Shown here one piece after another: positions 8,189-16,516 of a stretch of DNA of 64,000 bases. The position numbers and the translations under genes are program-made. The DNA comes from Methylobacterium radiotolerans JCM 2831 (GTDB taxonomy: Bacteria; Pseudomonadota; Alphaproteobacteria; Rhizobiales; Beijerinckiaceae), in assembly GCF_000019725.1 (NCBI RefSeq), contig NC_010505.1, positions 2,220,001 to 2,284,000 on the forward strand, written 5' to 3'. The stretch's first letter is position 1. Each line of letters starts with the position of its first letter. The notes beneath the pieces were generated by a model. The model saw only the letters and a program-made list of their open reading frames with translations. It searched no databases and was not told the origin of the DNA.

Positions 8189-8219
8189 ACGGCACCCGGT
8201 CCGCCGGACCGGGTGCCGT
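8189..8219. terminator. 14-bp perfect hairpin terminating the first glycosyltransferase gene
   Basis: ACGGCACCCGGTCC (8189-8202) pairs perfectly with 8206-8219 around a GCC loop. It lies 63 nt past the glycosyltransferase stop on the minus strand and upstream of the exported-protein gene. This is the tightest hairpin in the window. There is no T-tract, as at other gene ends here. Confidence 0.65.
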
Positions 8220-8281
8220 GATGGGCGCGGATGAGAGGGTCGTCCGCGCCGGGACGGCCCTCGGGTCGGGAGCGGGACCGG

Positions 8282-9583
8282 TCAGGCGGCGCTGCGCGCG
8301 CGGCCGCCGTGGCTCGACAGGAGCCGCAGGATCTCGGCCTTCGCGTCGTAGGTGGCGAACTCGGCGGCGAGGCGCCGCGCCTCCCGGCGATGGCCGGGCG
8401 CGTCGAGCACGGTCCGCACCGCCTGCCGGATCGCCTCCGGCGCCGGGTCGTTCGCGGCGAGGTCGATCCCGGCACCCGACCACGCGATGCGGGCGTTGAC
8501 GTCGGCCTTGTCCTCGGTGAGGCCGGCGGCGACGAGGGGGATCCCGTGGCTCAGGGCCTGGTTCACGCTCCCGTAGCCGCCGTTGGTCACCATGGCGTCG
8601 ACCCGTGGCAGCAGCCACTCGAAGGGCAGGTAGGGCGAGAGCCGCGCGTTGGCGGGGATCGGGCCCGGGATGGCGTCGAGCCCCCGGCCGCCGCCCGTCA
8701 CCACGGTCAGGATGTCGGGCTCATCGGCGAGGGCCCGGAGGGCGGGGCCGACGAGCAGGCCGAAATCGTGGTTCGCGACCGTGCCCTGCGTGACCAGCAC
8801 GACCTTGCGCGCGCCGTCGAGATCGGCCGCCCAGGGCGGGAGCGCCGCCTGCCCCGGGACGATCGGCAGCGCCCCGATGAAGCGCACCGTCGGCGGCAGC
8901 GGGAAAGGGTACTCGAAGCTCGGGACGGTGAGCTGCAGGTAGGTGTCGGCGAGCCGCACCACCGCGTCGAACAGCGGCCAGGGCGGGGCGGCGCGCCCGA
9001 GTTCCGCCAGCTTGGCGGCGAGGCTCAGCCCGACCGGCCGGTCGACCGCCGCGTCGTAGGCCTCGGCGATGCGGCCGTAGGCGGCCTCCTGCTCGGGCGT
9101 CTCGGCCGGCGGGAGGCCCAGGAAGGCCGGAGCCCGGTCGGGCCGCGCGCAGTGCAGGATCGAGGTGCCGCACAGGACGATGGCGGGGCGCTCCGCGCGG
9201 GGCCCCAGGAGCGATGGCAGCACGCCGAAGAACATGTCGTCGCCGATCACCACCGAGGCCGGGAAGGCCCGCAGCGCCGCGCGCAGGCCGCGCGCCTGGT
9301 CGGGGATGCGGTCGACAAAGATGCGCTCCATGGCGACGCGCAGCCAGTCCGGCCCCGGCGCGATCTGGGCCAGCTCGGGCACGACGGCGCGGAGGTCGCG
9401 GCCGTCGAAATCGGCCGCGCCCGGCAGGGCCATGAAGCGGGCGCCGGCCGCCACGACGCGGTCGCGGAAGGCCGAGCCCGAGAGGACCATGACCTCGTGA
9501 CCGTCGGCGGTCAGCATGTGGGCGATCGCGAGGAGGGGATTGAGATGGCCCGTGGCGGGCGTCGAGCAGAGGAGGACCTTCAT
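8282..9583 (-). CDS. GT1-family glycosyltransferase (MGT/UGT type)
   Basis: This 433-aa GT-B fold enzyme would transfer a sugar from a nucleotide-sugar donor to a small hydrophobic acceptor. The N-terminus KVLLCSTPATGHLNPLLAIA is the acceptor-domain start typical of macrolide and sterol glycosyltransferases, including the conserved GH pair. The donor half shows VLVTQGTVANHD and the PSPG-like VTNGGYGSVNQALSHGIPLV, followed by EDKADVNARI. In the donor motif the usual THGG histidine is Asn, as in many bacterial relatives. ATG 9583 begins immediately before the conserved strand. It is the distal gene of the P450/glycosyltransferase block, 160 bp from the P450. The acceptor is unknown. Confidence 0.9.
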   Translation of the reverse strand: MKVLLCSTPATGHLNPLLAIAHMLTADGHEVMVLSGSAFRDRVVAAGARFMALPGAADFDGRDLRAVVPELAQIAPGPDWLRVAMERIFVDRIPDQARGLRAALRAFPASVVIGDDMFFGVLPSLLGPRAERPAIVLCGTSILHCARPDRAPAFLGLPPAETPEQEAAYGRIAEAYDAAVDRPVGLSLAAKLAELGRAAPPWPLFDAVVRLADTYLQLTVPSFEYPFPLPPTVRFIGALPIVPGQAALPPWAADLDGARKVVLVTQGTVANHDFGLLVGPALRALADEPDILTVVTGGGRGLDAIPGPIPANARLSPYLPFEWLLPRVDAMVTNGGYGSVNQALSHGIPLVAAGLTEDKADVNARIAWSGAGIDLAANDPAPEAIRQAVRTVLDAPGHRREARRLAAEFATYDAKAEILRLLSSHGGRARSAA

Positions 9584-9743
9584 CGCATGTCCTTTCCGTG
9601 TGGGACGTGAGGGCGCCGCGCGATCGCGGCACGATCGTCGGGGCGTCCGGGAGCGAGGCTGGGGGCGGCCCGTTACGGCGTGGCTGCGGCGCGGAGCCGA
9701 AGTGGCTACGGCTGCAACGGGCGCGCGGGAGGCGGCGCGGGCG

Positions 9744-10982
9744 CTAGGCGGCGACCCGCAGCGCGTCGATGCGGCGGATGCCGCTGTGGCCCCGGAGGAC
9801 CGGCATCGCACCGGTCAGGCGCAGGCGCGGGGCGAGGCGCAGCACGGCGCCCAGCCCCTCCTCCAGCTCGATCCGTGCCAGGGCCTCGCCGATGCACCGG
9901 TGCGCGCCACCGCCGAAGACCGGGTGGAGGCGCGGGAGGTCGGTGCGCCGGATGTCGAAGGTGTCGGGACGCGCGTAGACCGTCTCGTCCCGCATCGCCG
10001 ACAGCGTCGAGAGCAGCATCAGGCTCCCGGCCGGCACGACGTGCCCGTCGAGGGGGATGTCCTCCCGGGCGACGCGTCCGGCGGACCCGGCGCTCGGCTC
10101 GTAGCGGAGGGATTCCGCCACCGCGGCCGGGATCAGCTCGGGATCGCGGCTGACCGCCGCCCACTGCTCGGGATGCTGCAGCAGCAGCGCCACCTGCATG
10201 GCGCCGGCGACCCGGGTCGTGTCGGTGCCGCCGATGATCATCTGCACGAGCTGGATCACCACCTCCTGCGGCGTGAGCTCGCCGGCCGCCTCGGCCTCCG
10301 CGAGGAAGCGCGACAGGAAATCGTCGCGGGGCGCCGACCGGCGCGCGGCGAGGATCGCGGCCACGTAGTCCTGCAGCGCGACCGCCGCCGCCTCGAGGTC
10401 CGGGATGTCCTCCGGTCCGAAGGTGAAGCTCAGGACCCGCGAGACCTCGTAGGCGAGGTGCGTGAACCGGGGAATGTCGTCGCGCGGCAGGCCGAGGATG
10501 TCGGCGATGGCCTGGGCGGGGATCTGGGCGGTGTAGCGCGCGACGAGGTCGACCTCTCCGTCCCCCAGCCAGTCGCGGACGAGGCCCTCCGCGGCGACGC
10601 GGATCCGGGGGCGCAGGCCTTCGATCAGGCGGGCCGCGAAGGTGCGGGTGAAGGGCGAGCGGCGCCGGCGGTGGACCGCGCCGTTGGCGGTGAGCATGCC
10701 GTGCGCGAAGATGTCGAACAGCGCGCCCTCGGGGATCGCGCGCGATTCCGGATAGAGCGTCTCCGTCGCCTGGGCGCGGGGGTCGCGCATCAGCGGATCG
10801 ACGTCGCGGGCGCGGAGGATCAGGACGCCCGCGATCTCGTGGCCGACGAAGGGCAGCCTGGGCCGCCACGCCCGGAACACGCCGTGCGGGTCGGCCTCGA
10901 GCTCCGCCACCGTCAGCGTCGGGACATCGGCCGGGGAGCCGGGCGGCCCGGCCTGTCGGGTCAGATCTTCGGTCGCATTCAT
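9744..10982 (-). CDS. Cytochrome P450
   Basis: This is a soluble bacterial P450 of 412 residues. The oxygen-binding I-helix motif is GGTDTT, the ExxR pair is in AVAESLRYEPS, and the haem loop is FGGGAHRCIGEALAR with C363 as thiolate ligand. There is no fused reductase, so it needs external ferredoxin partners; none are in the window. The A/C-helix HxxxRR region (GAVHRRRRSPFTRTF) is intact. It should hydroxylate or epoxidise a small molecule. Its position between two GT1 enzymes suggests that an introduced hydroxyl is later glycosylated (inference). A 25-bp inverted repeat lies 8 bp upstream of its ATG. Confidence 0.95.
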   Translation of the reverse strand: MNATEDLTRQAGPPGSPADVPTLTVAELEADPHGVFRAWRPRLPFVGHEIAGVLILRARDVDPLMRDPRAQATETLYPESRAIPEGALFDIFAHGMLTANGAVHRRRRSPFTRTFAARLIEGLRPRIRVAAEGLVRDWLGDGEVDLVARYTAQIPAQAIADILGLPRDDIPRFTHLAYEVSRVLSFTFGPEDIPDLEAAAVALQDYVAAILAARRSAPRDDFLSRFLAEAEAAGELTPQEVVIQLVQMIIGGTDTTRVAGAMQVALLLQHPEQWAAVSRDPELIPAAVAESLRYEPSAGSAGRVAREDIPLDGHVVPAGSLMLLSTLSAMRDETVYARPDTFDIRRTDLPRLHPVFGGGAHRCIGEALARIELEEGLGAVLRLAPRLRLTGAMPVLRGHSGIRRIDALRVAA

Positions 10983-10989
10983 CCGGAAA

Positions 10990-11075
10990 TTCTCGCTGCT
11001 GTGTTGCGCGAGAACTCTCGGAAGCCCGAGCTACAGGATGATTGCGGGAGCTTGACCGATGATTACAGCCATAAC
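10990..11075 (-). promoter_or_regulatory. Inverted repeats in the P450 upstream region
   Basis: TTCTCGC (10990-10996) and GCGAGAA (11008-11014) form a perfect 7-bp inverted repeat just before the P450 start. Further up, 11062-11075 reads on the minus strand as GTTATGGCTGTAAT, a weak dyad resembling one upstream of the 100-residue gene at 15.4 kb. These are candidate operators in a divergent promoter region of 244 bp shared with the small gene at 11227. Computation alone cannot show function. Confidence 0.3.
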
Positions 11076-11226
11076 ATTCGGCGTTCCGGCGGGCCGGGCA
11101 CCCCCGCGCCCGCCTTGTGCGGAAGAGCACGCCGGGCGCCGCGGGTTTGGTGTGTGAGATGTTCCGAAATCATGCCGTAACTTAACGCTCCGAAAAAGGC
11201 GCCGCTTCGCAGAAGGAGAAGTCCTC

Positions 11227-11466
11227 ATGGTTGCAGGGCGGGCGAATACGGACGACGTCTTCGAGACGCTGCTCCGACGGACGATCACCGACTTCGTGAT
11301 GGGCGGTATGGACAACGGGGTCCCGGACGAGGACCAGCTCATCGTCCGTCTGAGACACTACGCGCTGCGGGCGCGCGAGGAGCAGCTGAGCTCCCAGACG
11401 CTCCAGGTCATCTCGTCGGCGCGGCGCCTCCTGGGCGACCGGACGGAGGCGGGCCGGGCGTCCTGA
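11227..11466 (+). CDS. Small protein of unknown function (79 aa)
   Basis: ATG 11227 is preceded by AGAAGGAGAA, a strong Shine-Dalgarno at 8 nt, and the frame ends right before a double hairpin at 11467, which together support a real gene. The product is predicted mostly helical and charged (VFETLLRRTITDFVMGG, then LIVRLRHYALRAREEQL), with no signal or membrane segment. I do not recognise the family. It is divergent from the P450 gene and could regulate it, but there is no DNA-binding motif I can point to. Confidence 0.65.
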   Translation: MVAGRANTDDVFETLLRRTITDFVMGGMDNGVPDEDQLIVRLRHYALRAREEQLSSQTLQVISSARRLLGDRTEAGRAS

Positions 11467-11517
11467 CGCGCCCCGCGCGACGGGGCGCGGGACGGCACCC
11501 GCGTCGGGTGCGGTCCC
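11467..11517. terminator. Double hairpin between convergent genes
   Basis: CGCGCCCCG/CGGGGCGCG (11467-11475 and 11481-11489) starts at the base after the 79-aa gene's stop. A second hairpin, GCACCCG/CGGGTGC (11495-11511) with an outer GGGAC/GTCCC, follows. It serves the plus-strand small gene and the minus-strand hydrolase (stop 11549), so it is a bidirectional terminator candidate. Confidence 0.6.
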
Positions 11518-11548
11518 GCCCGTCCGGCGACGGTCCCGCGGCGTCCCG

Positions 11549-12406
11549 CTACGGCCCGCGCGGCCTCAGGCCGACCGCCAGGAAGCGCTCGATCATCGCG
11601 TTGACCTGCTCGGCCACCTCGATCGTGTTGAAGTGGCCCGCCAGCAGCGTCTGGGCGGTCACGAGCTGCGGGCAGAGCTCCCGCAGCCGGTCGAGGTCGC
11701 GGGCCGCTGCCACCAGCGGCACGTCCGCCGAGATGTAGGCCATCGGGATGCGGCAGGCGCGCGCGGCCGGGACGGGGTCGTGGCCCAGCACCATGTCGCG
11801 CAGCGCCGCGTAGGCGACGTGCTGCGGCGTCCGCTGGCAGCCGCCGAGGATGAACGTCTCGAAGATCGCCTTCCGCCGGGCCGGGTGGTCGTAGTCGCCG
11901 CCGATCGCCCAGGCCATCTCCCGGACGACGGACCGGTAATCCGGGCCGCCGACGCCCGCCAGCAGCCCCTCGATCGCGCCGGCGCCCGCCCTGTCCGCCG
12001 ACGGCAGGACGATCGAGTCGATCATGACGAGGCCGGCGGCGAGGTCGGGGTGGCGGCCGCACAGCTCCAGCGCCACCGCACCGCCGAAGCTGTGGCCGAT
12101 GACGATCGGCTTCACGAGGCCCAGCGTCCGGCACTGCCACGCGACGTCCTCGGCGAAGCCCGCGACCGTGTAGGCCCGCTCCGGCGCGTCGCTCGCGCCG
12201 TGGCCGCGCAAGTCGACCGCCACGACGCGGCGCGTCTTCGCGAAGTGCCGGATCTGCGGCGTGAAGATGCCGTGATCGCCGGTCCAGCCGTTGATCAGCA
12301 GCAGCGGCTGCCCCTCGGGGGTGAGCGGCCCGGCCTCGATATGGGCGAGCCGGCCGTCCTCGCGGGTCAGGTAGAGGGGCGGCCAGGGGGGCGGGTCGAA
12401 GATCAT
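11549..12406 (-). CDS. Alpha/beta hydrolase
   Basis: This is a 285-aa alpha/beta-fold hydrolase. The oxyanion region is LLLINGWTGDHG, the nucleophile elbow GHSFGG with S106, and the catalytic histidine probably H258 in LLAGHFN. The acid is probably in ISADVPLV. Shape and length match esterases or meta-cleavage-type hydrolases, and the HG-like dipeptide before the oxyanion loop is the variant NGW. It is the last gene of a three-gene operon (glycosyltransferase, exporter, hydrolase), with its ATG overlapping the exporter stop as ATGA. In this setting it may deacylate, lactonise or detoxify the glycosylated metabolite (inference). Confidence 0.87.
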   Translation of the reverse strand: MIFDPPPWPPLYLTREDGRLAHIEAGPLTPEGQPLLLINGWTGDHGIFTPQIRHFAKTRRVVAVDLRGHGASDAPERAYTVAGFAEDVAWQCRTLGLVKPIVIGHSFGGAVALELCGRHPDLAAGLVMIDSIVLPSADRAGAGAIEGLLAGVGGPDYRSVVREMAWAIGGDYDHPARRKAIFETFILGGCQRTPQHVAYAALRDMVLGHDPVPAARACRIPMAYISADVPLVAAARDLDRLRELCPQLVTAQTLLAGHFNTIEVAEQVNAMIERFLAVGLRPRGP

Positions 12407-13653
12407 GCGGGTTCTCCGTGGGGCTGGGAGGGGGCGCGGGGTGCCGATCGGGCGAGACCCGCGTGGGCGGCGGCGGCCGTGAGGCAGCAGCCGAGCATCG
12501 CGGCGGCCATCGACAGGGCGGACCGGCCGTCGAAGAACCGGGCCACGAGATCGCTGGCGATGGCCGCCGCGAGCATCTGCAGGAAGACCGCGACGGCGCT
12601 GGCCGCGCCCGCGTCCTCCGGGTTGCGCTCCGTCGCGCCGTGCATGGCGTTGGGCGAGACGAGGCCGAAGGCCAGGGCCACGCCGACCATCGCGGCGACC
12701 ACCGGCAGGGCCGCGGGCGGCCGGGCCAGCGCGGCGACGAGGAGCGCGGCCGCCGCGCCCGTCGCCAGGGCGAGGCCGGCGGCGATCACCCGCGGCGGGG
12801 GGACGCCCCGGGCCGCGAGCCGCCCGTTCAGGAAGGCGCCCGCCATCACCGACAGGGAGCTCGCCCCGAAGACCAGCCCGTAGGCCAGCGGGTCGAGGCC
12901 GAGGGCGTCGACGAAGACCAGCGCCGAGCCGGTGATGTAGGCGAAGACCGCCCCCGCCGCCGCGGCGTTGCACAGGGCGTGGCCGAGGAAGACCCGGCTC
13001 GCCAGAATCCGCCCGTAGCCGCGCAGGATCCCGGAGGCCGGCCCGGGATCCGCGGCGCGCCGCAGGGGCTCGTCGACGTGCCGGATCGCCACCAGGGCCG
13101 CCAGGGCGGCGGCGACCGGCGCGGCGTGGATCAGGCGCCAGCCGCCGAGATGCATCAGACCGGCGCCGAGGGTCGGGGCCACCGTCGGCACCACGTTGAT
13201 GGTGAGGACGACGAACGACATCCGGGCGCGCGCCGCCTCGCCCTCGAACAGGTCGCGCACCATCGCGAGGACCGCCATGCCCGGGCCCGCCGCGCCGATC
13301 CCCTGCACGGCCCGGAACAGCAGGAAGTCCGGCAGCGTCCGCGCCGCGCCGCAGCCGAGGCTGCCGACGACGAGGAGGAGGCAGCCGCAGACGATGGCCG
13401 GCTTGCGGCCCAGCCGGTCCGAGACCGGACCGTAGACCAGCAGCGCGCCGCCGAAGCCGAGCAGGTAGACGCCCATAGCCGCGCCCATCGCGGTGGCCGG
13501 GACATGCAGCGCGGCCGCCGTGTCCGACAGGCTCGGCAGGATCATGTCGATCCCGAAGGTGGGGAGCGCCGCCAGCAGCCCGAGCAGCGCCGAGAAGGCG
13601 GCCGAGCCGGGGCGGATGGGGGGATGCGCCGGGGCGGCGCGGGTCAGGCCCAA
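12403..13653 (-). CDS. MFS transporter, Bcr/CflA drug-efflux type
   Basis: This is a 416-aa major facilitator protein with 12 predicted membrane segments. The first loop carries the MFS signature GPVSDRLGRKPAIV, and TM1 has the FGIDMILPSL pattern of the Bcr/CflA group that exports drugs and small metabolites. No ATG precedes TM1. TTG at 13653 lies 7 nt after GGAG and overlaps the upstream glycosyltransferase by 10 nt, so I use it. The hydrolase ATG overlaps its stop. Position within the glycosyltransferase operon suggests export of the glycosylated product or self-protection. Confidence 0.88.
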   Translation of the reverse strand: MGLTRAAPAHPPIRPGSAAFSALLGLLAALPTFGIDMILPSLSDTAAALHVPATAMGAAMGVYLLGFGGALLVYGPVSDRLGRKPAIVCGCLLLVVGSLGCGAARTLPDFLLFRAVQGIGAAGPGMAVLAMVRDLFEGEAARARMSFVVLTINVVPTVAPTLGAGLMHLGGWRLIHAAPVAAALAALVAIRHVDEPLRRAADPGPASGILRGYGRILASRVFLGHALCNAAAAGAVFAYITGSALVFVDALGLDPLAYGLVFGASSLSVMAGAFLNGRLAARGVPPPRVIAAGLALATGAAAALLVAALARPPAALPVVAAMVGVALAFGLVSPNAMHGATERNPEDAGAASAVAVFLQMLAAAIASDLVARFFDGRSALSMAAAMLGCCLTAAAAHAGLARSAPRAPSQPHGEPA

Positions 13654-14927
13654 AGCCGGTCTCCGCCCCGAGCGACACCCCGGGCCCCGGGATCCCGGCG
13701 CGCCGCCACCATCGCGTCGATCTCGCGGACGAGGCCGCCCGCGTCGAGATCCGCCCGCACGGCCGCCCCGAGGGCCTCGGCGGCCCTGCGGAAGCCCGGC
13801 TCCGCCAGGAGCCGGCGCGCCGCCGTGGCGATCTCGGCCTCGTCCGCGCCGGCCGGAAGGCGCAGGCCCGCGCCGCGCAGGGCGACGCGGGCGGCGTTGT
13901 CGGCCTGGTCGCGGGCCAGGGGGATCACCAGCAGCGGCACGCCGTGCAGCAGCGCGCGACTGACCGTGCCGTGACCGCCCTGGCACACCACCAGATCGGC
14001 CCGCGCCATCAGGGCGTCGTGGGAGGCGGCCGCCACGACCCGGACGGCGGCGGGAGCGTCCAGGTCCGCGGCCCCGACATTCGGGCCGGTGGTCACGACG
14101 GTCTCGGCCTCGACCGTCCCGACGGCGCGCGCGACCCGCCGCAGCAGGGCGGTCTGGTTCTGGGCGCCGGTGCTGCCGGCGACGAGGATCCGCGGCCGCC
14201 GCGCCCCGGGCCACGCGGTCAGCGCGCCGCGGGACCAGCCCGGCTCGTCGAGCAGCGGGCCGATGTAGCGATAGTTGGCGGGCAGCGCCTGCGTGTCGAA
14301 GTCGAAGGCGCGGCTGACGGCCAGCAGGACGCGGTCGGCGCGATCGAAATGCGCGAAGGCGCTGGCGACCGGCGGCAGCCCGAAGGCGCGCCGCGCGGCG
14401 TTGAGCGCCGGCCGACCCTGCTCCATCGCCGACACGATCGCGGCCGTCGCCGCGTCCACCGCGTCCCGCTCCGCCTCGGTCCGCGGCGGCGTCAGGCCGC
14501 TCGCGGCGGGCGGGATGCCGGGGAGCGGGCGGATGCTGATATGCGGCGACAGGACCGCGTGCGGCAGGTCGGCCGCCTCGGCCGCCAGGGCGCAGCCGGG
14601 CAGGAGGTCGAGGCTCAGGACCGCGTCGGTCGGGAGGCGGCGGATCTCGTCGAGCGTGTCGGCCGCGTAGGCGCCCGCCGGGGCGAACATCGTCCGGCGC
14701 AGCCAGTCGGCGAGATCCGAGAAGTCGGCCGGATCGGCATCGAGGCCGGTCGGGGCCCGGCGCCACCCGACGAACGGGAAGGCCGCGGCCTCGACCTCCC
14801 CGCACATCGCCGGGTCGGCCATGACGCGCGGGCGGTGCCCCGCGCGGCGCAGCTGCCGGGCCGCCGTGAGGACAGGGCTGAGGTTGCCCGTGGTGCCCCA
14901 CGAGATGCAGAGGACGTTGAGCGACAT
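13644..14927 (-). CDS. Second GT1-family glycosyltransferase
   Basis: This is a 427-aa GT-B enzyme. The N-terminus (CISWGTTGNLSPVLTAARQL) matches the acceptor domain of erythromycin- or rhamnosyl-type glycosyltransferases. The donor domain has ILVAGSTGAQNQ and the motif VVCQGGHGTVSRALLHGVPLLVIP, then RDQADNAARV. The QGGHGT version keeps the catalytic-region histidine one position later than the classic HGG. It is only distantly similar to the glycosyltransferase at 8.3 kb, so this is not a recent duplication. It heads the operon with the exporter and hydrolase. Two different glycosyltransferases suggest two sugar additions or two acceptors. Confidence 0.9.
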   Translation of the reverse strand: MSLNVLCISWGTTGNLSPVLTAARQLRRAGHRPRVMADPAMCGEVEAAAFPFVGWRRAPTGLDADPADFSDLADWLRRTMFAPAGAYAADTLDEIRRLPTDAVLSLDLLPGCALAAEAADLPHAVLSPHISIRPLPGIPPAASGLTPPRTEAERDAVDAATAAIVSAMEQGRPALNAARRAFGLPPVASAFAHFDRADRVLLAVSRAFDFDTQALPANYRYIGPLLDEPGWSRGALTAWPGARRPRILVAGSTGAQNQTALLRRVARAVGTVEAETVVTTGPNVGAADLDAPAAVRVVAAASHDALMARADLVVCQGGHGTVSRALLHGVPLLVIPLARDQADNAARVALRGAGLRLPAGADEAEIATAARRLLAEPGFRRAAEALGAAVRADLDAGGLVREIDAMVAARRDPGARGVARGGDRLWA

Positions 14928-15074
14928 GATCTGGATGTCCCAAGATGATCGCGGGCGGGCGTCATGCCCGCCCAGCTCGGGGGCACGTCCCGCGGCGCAG
15001 GCGCGGTGAGGCCGCGACGAGGCGGACCTGGCTGGATCGATCTGGATGAGGTTGCTCTGTCGACAGCGGAGAGA

Positions 15075-15377
15075 TCAGAGCGCGTGCCGATTCGTGCTGC
15101 TGATATCGCGCAGGAAGTCGACGTAATCCGGGTGGATACTGTGGATGCACCCGCCGAACGCGAAGCTGACCACCAGCGCGTCGAGCAGCCGTCGTCCGAG
15201 GCCGCCGCGCGCCGGTTGCGACGCGGCGACCGGAGACGAGATCGGACCGTCGCGCTCCCGCGGCGGGCGTCGCGGCGGCCCGACAAGGTCAGCCGGCGCA
15301 TTCCGGAAGTCGGGCCCGGACTTGCCGAAGTGTCCCCGACGGCGCGGGCGGATTTCCAGGATCGCGGCGTCAGGCAT
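15075..15377 (-). CDS. Small protein of unknown function (100 aa)
   Basis: ATG 15377 has AGAGAGG 6 nt upstream. The product starts PDAAILEIRPRRRGHFGK, is rich in Arg and Pro through residue 60, then has a hydrophobic stretch (LLDALVVSFAFGGCIHSI) and the tail HPDYVDFLRDIS. I recognise no family. It reads toward the glycosyltransferase/exporter operon from 150 bp upstream, and its own upstream region holds several short dyads. The frame stays open about 50 codons further 5', but that part is AT-richer and poorly coding. It could be a small membrane-associated or peptide-like product of the accessory block. Confidence 0.5.
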   Translation of the reverse strand: MPDAAILEIRPRRRGHFGKSGPDFRNAPADLVGPPRRPPRERDGPISSPVAASQPARGGLGRRLLDALVVSFAFGGCIHSIHPDYVDFLRDISSTNRHAL

Positions 15378-15752
15378 GGTCGCCTCTCTATTGCGAGAGC
15401 GTGATCGTGATTTTCGCGAGTTACATCCCCGTGTCTGGGCAAGATGTTTTCCGTTACAACGGTAACAGGTCCGAATTTCGTTGGTCCGATACGGTACGGG
15501 ACCGTTCGAATGCTCGCGCTGTGCTGTCACGCACAATGCGAAGGGCGCAATCTTTTAGGGGGCGTGATATCAACTCGGCCGTGTAAGGCCCGATGACCGG
15601 ACGCGCCCAGGTAGGCCGCCGGGGCGGACCGGCGACGGACGCGAAGGTCTTCCGGTCGGCGATATCCGCCCGACCGGACACTCCTCCCGCCCCGGGAGCC
15701 GGCGCGTCGAGATCGTGCCGTCGCGGCGAGCCGCCGCGAACCGGAGGTGGCC
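15378..15752. promoter_or_regulatory. Divergent intergenic region with dyads
   Basis: This 375-bp region holds no convincing gene and is locally lower in GC around 15440-15560. GTTACAACGGTAAC (15453-15466) is an inverted repeat with a 4-nt centre. GGTCC at 15483 and GGACC at 15499 flank an 11-nt centre. These are candidate operators for the 100-aa gene (minus) or for the response-regulator operon (plus). The regulator gene has GGAGG 5 nt before its ATG at 15753. Confidence 0.4.
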
Positions 15753-16514
15753 ATGATCGAATCCAGTCTGGACCGGGTTCAGGGTCGGAGCGCGCGCGCC
15801 GGCGCGACCCGCATCCTCCTCGTCGAGGACGACGCCGGCATGCAGCGCATCGTCTCGGACCACTTCGCCGACCACGACGTCGCCGTGACCGCGGCGACCG
15901 ACCGGGCGGAGGCGGAGAAGCGACTCGCGGAGGCCGAATTCGACCTCGTCGTGCTGGACCTGCGGCTGGGCTCGGAGAACGGGCTCGACCTGCTGCGCGA
16001 CCTGCGCGCCCGGAGCGACCTGCCGGTGATCATCACCACCGGCCATCGCCGGGACGAGATCGACCGGGTGATCGGCCTCGAACTCGGCGCCGACGACTAC
16101 CTCGTGAAGCCCTACGGCCTGCGCGAGCTGCTCGCGCGGGTGCGGGTCATCCTGCGGCGGGCCGAGGTGGCGCCCGCCCCGGCGCGGGTCCAGGAGTCCC
16201 ATCGCAGCCGCTTCGCCGGCTGGGTGCTGGACCGGCGCCGCCGGCGCCTCACCAATCCCGACGGCGCGGAGGTCGCGCTCAGCAAGGGCGAGTACGCGCT
16301 GCTGGTGGCCTTCCTCGACGCGCCCCAGCGCCCGCTGAGCCGCGAGCAGCTCCTCCAGGCCACGCGCGTCCACGAGGACGTGTTCGACCGCAGCATCGAC
16401 GTCCAGATCCTGCGGCTGCGCCGCAAGCTGGAAGCGGATCCGAGCGCGCCCCGCCTGATCGTCACCGAGCGCGGCGTCGGCTACGTCCTCACCGCGACCG
16501 TCGAGAAGCTGTAG
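15753..16514 (+). CDS. OmpR/PhoB-family response regulator
   Basis: This 253-aa regulator has a receiver (about residues 20-135) and a winged-helix DNA-binding domain (about 155-250). It keeps the acidic pair E25-D26/D27, phosphoacceptor D69 (VVLDLRLG), the switch threonine in IITTGH and K119 (LVKPYG). The wHTH shows LSKGEYALLVAFL and the recognition helix region SIDVQILRLRRKLE. It is the first gene of a tight operon with a di-haem peroxidase (gap 2 bp) and a DAHL-domain kinase, which is its probable partner. GGAGG stands 5 nt before the ATG. The likely targets are its own operon and electron-transfer genes (inference). Confidence 0.94.
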   Translation: MIESSLDRVQGRSARAGATRILLVEDDAGMQRIVSDHFADHDVAVTAATDRAEAEKRLAEAEFDLVVLDLRLGSENGLDLLRDLRARSDLPVIITTGHRRDEIDRVIGLELGADDYLVKPYGLRELLARVRVILRRAEVAPAPARVQESHRSRFAGWVLDRRRRRLTNPDGAEVALSKGEYALLVAFLDAPQRPLSREQLLQATRVHEDVFDRSIDVQILRLRRKLEADPSAPRLIVTERGVGYVLTATVEKL

Positions 16515-16516
16515 CC

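Noticed and set aside
8282..15377. Complete natural-product biosynthetic cluster
   Set aside because: There is no polyketide, peptide, terpene or RiPP core enzyme; only tailoring and export functions are present, so I report it as a tailoring block.
15593..16516. Upstream extension of the peroxidase frame across the regulator gene
   Set aside because: The added segment is an out-of-frame reading of the OmpR-type regulator; the signal sequence begins at GTG 16517.
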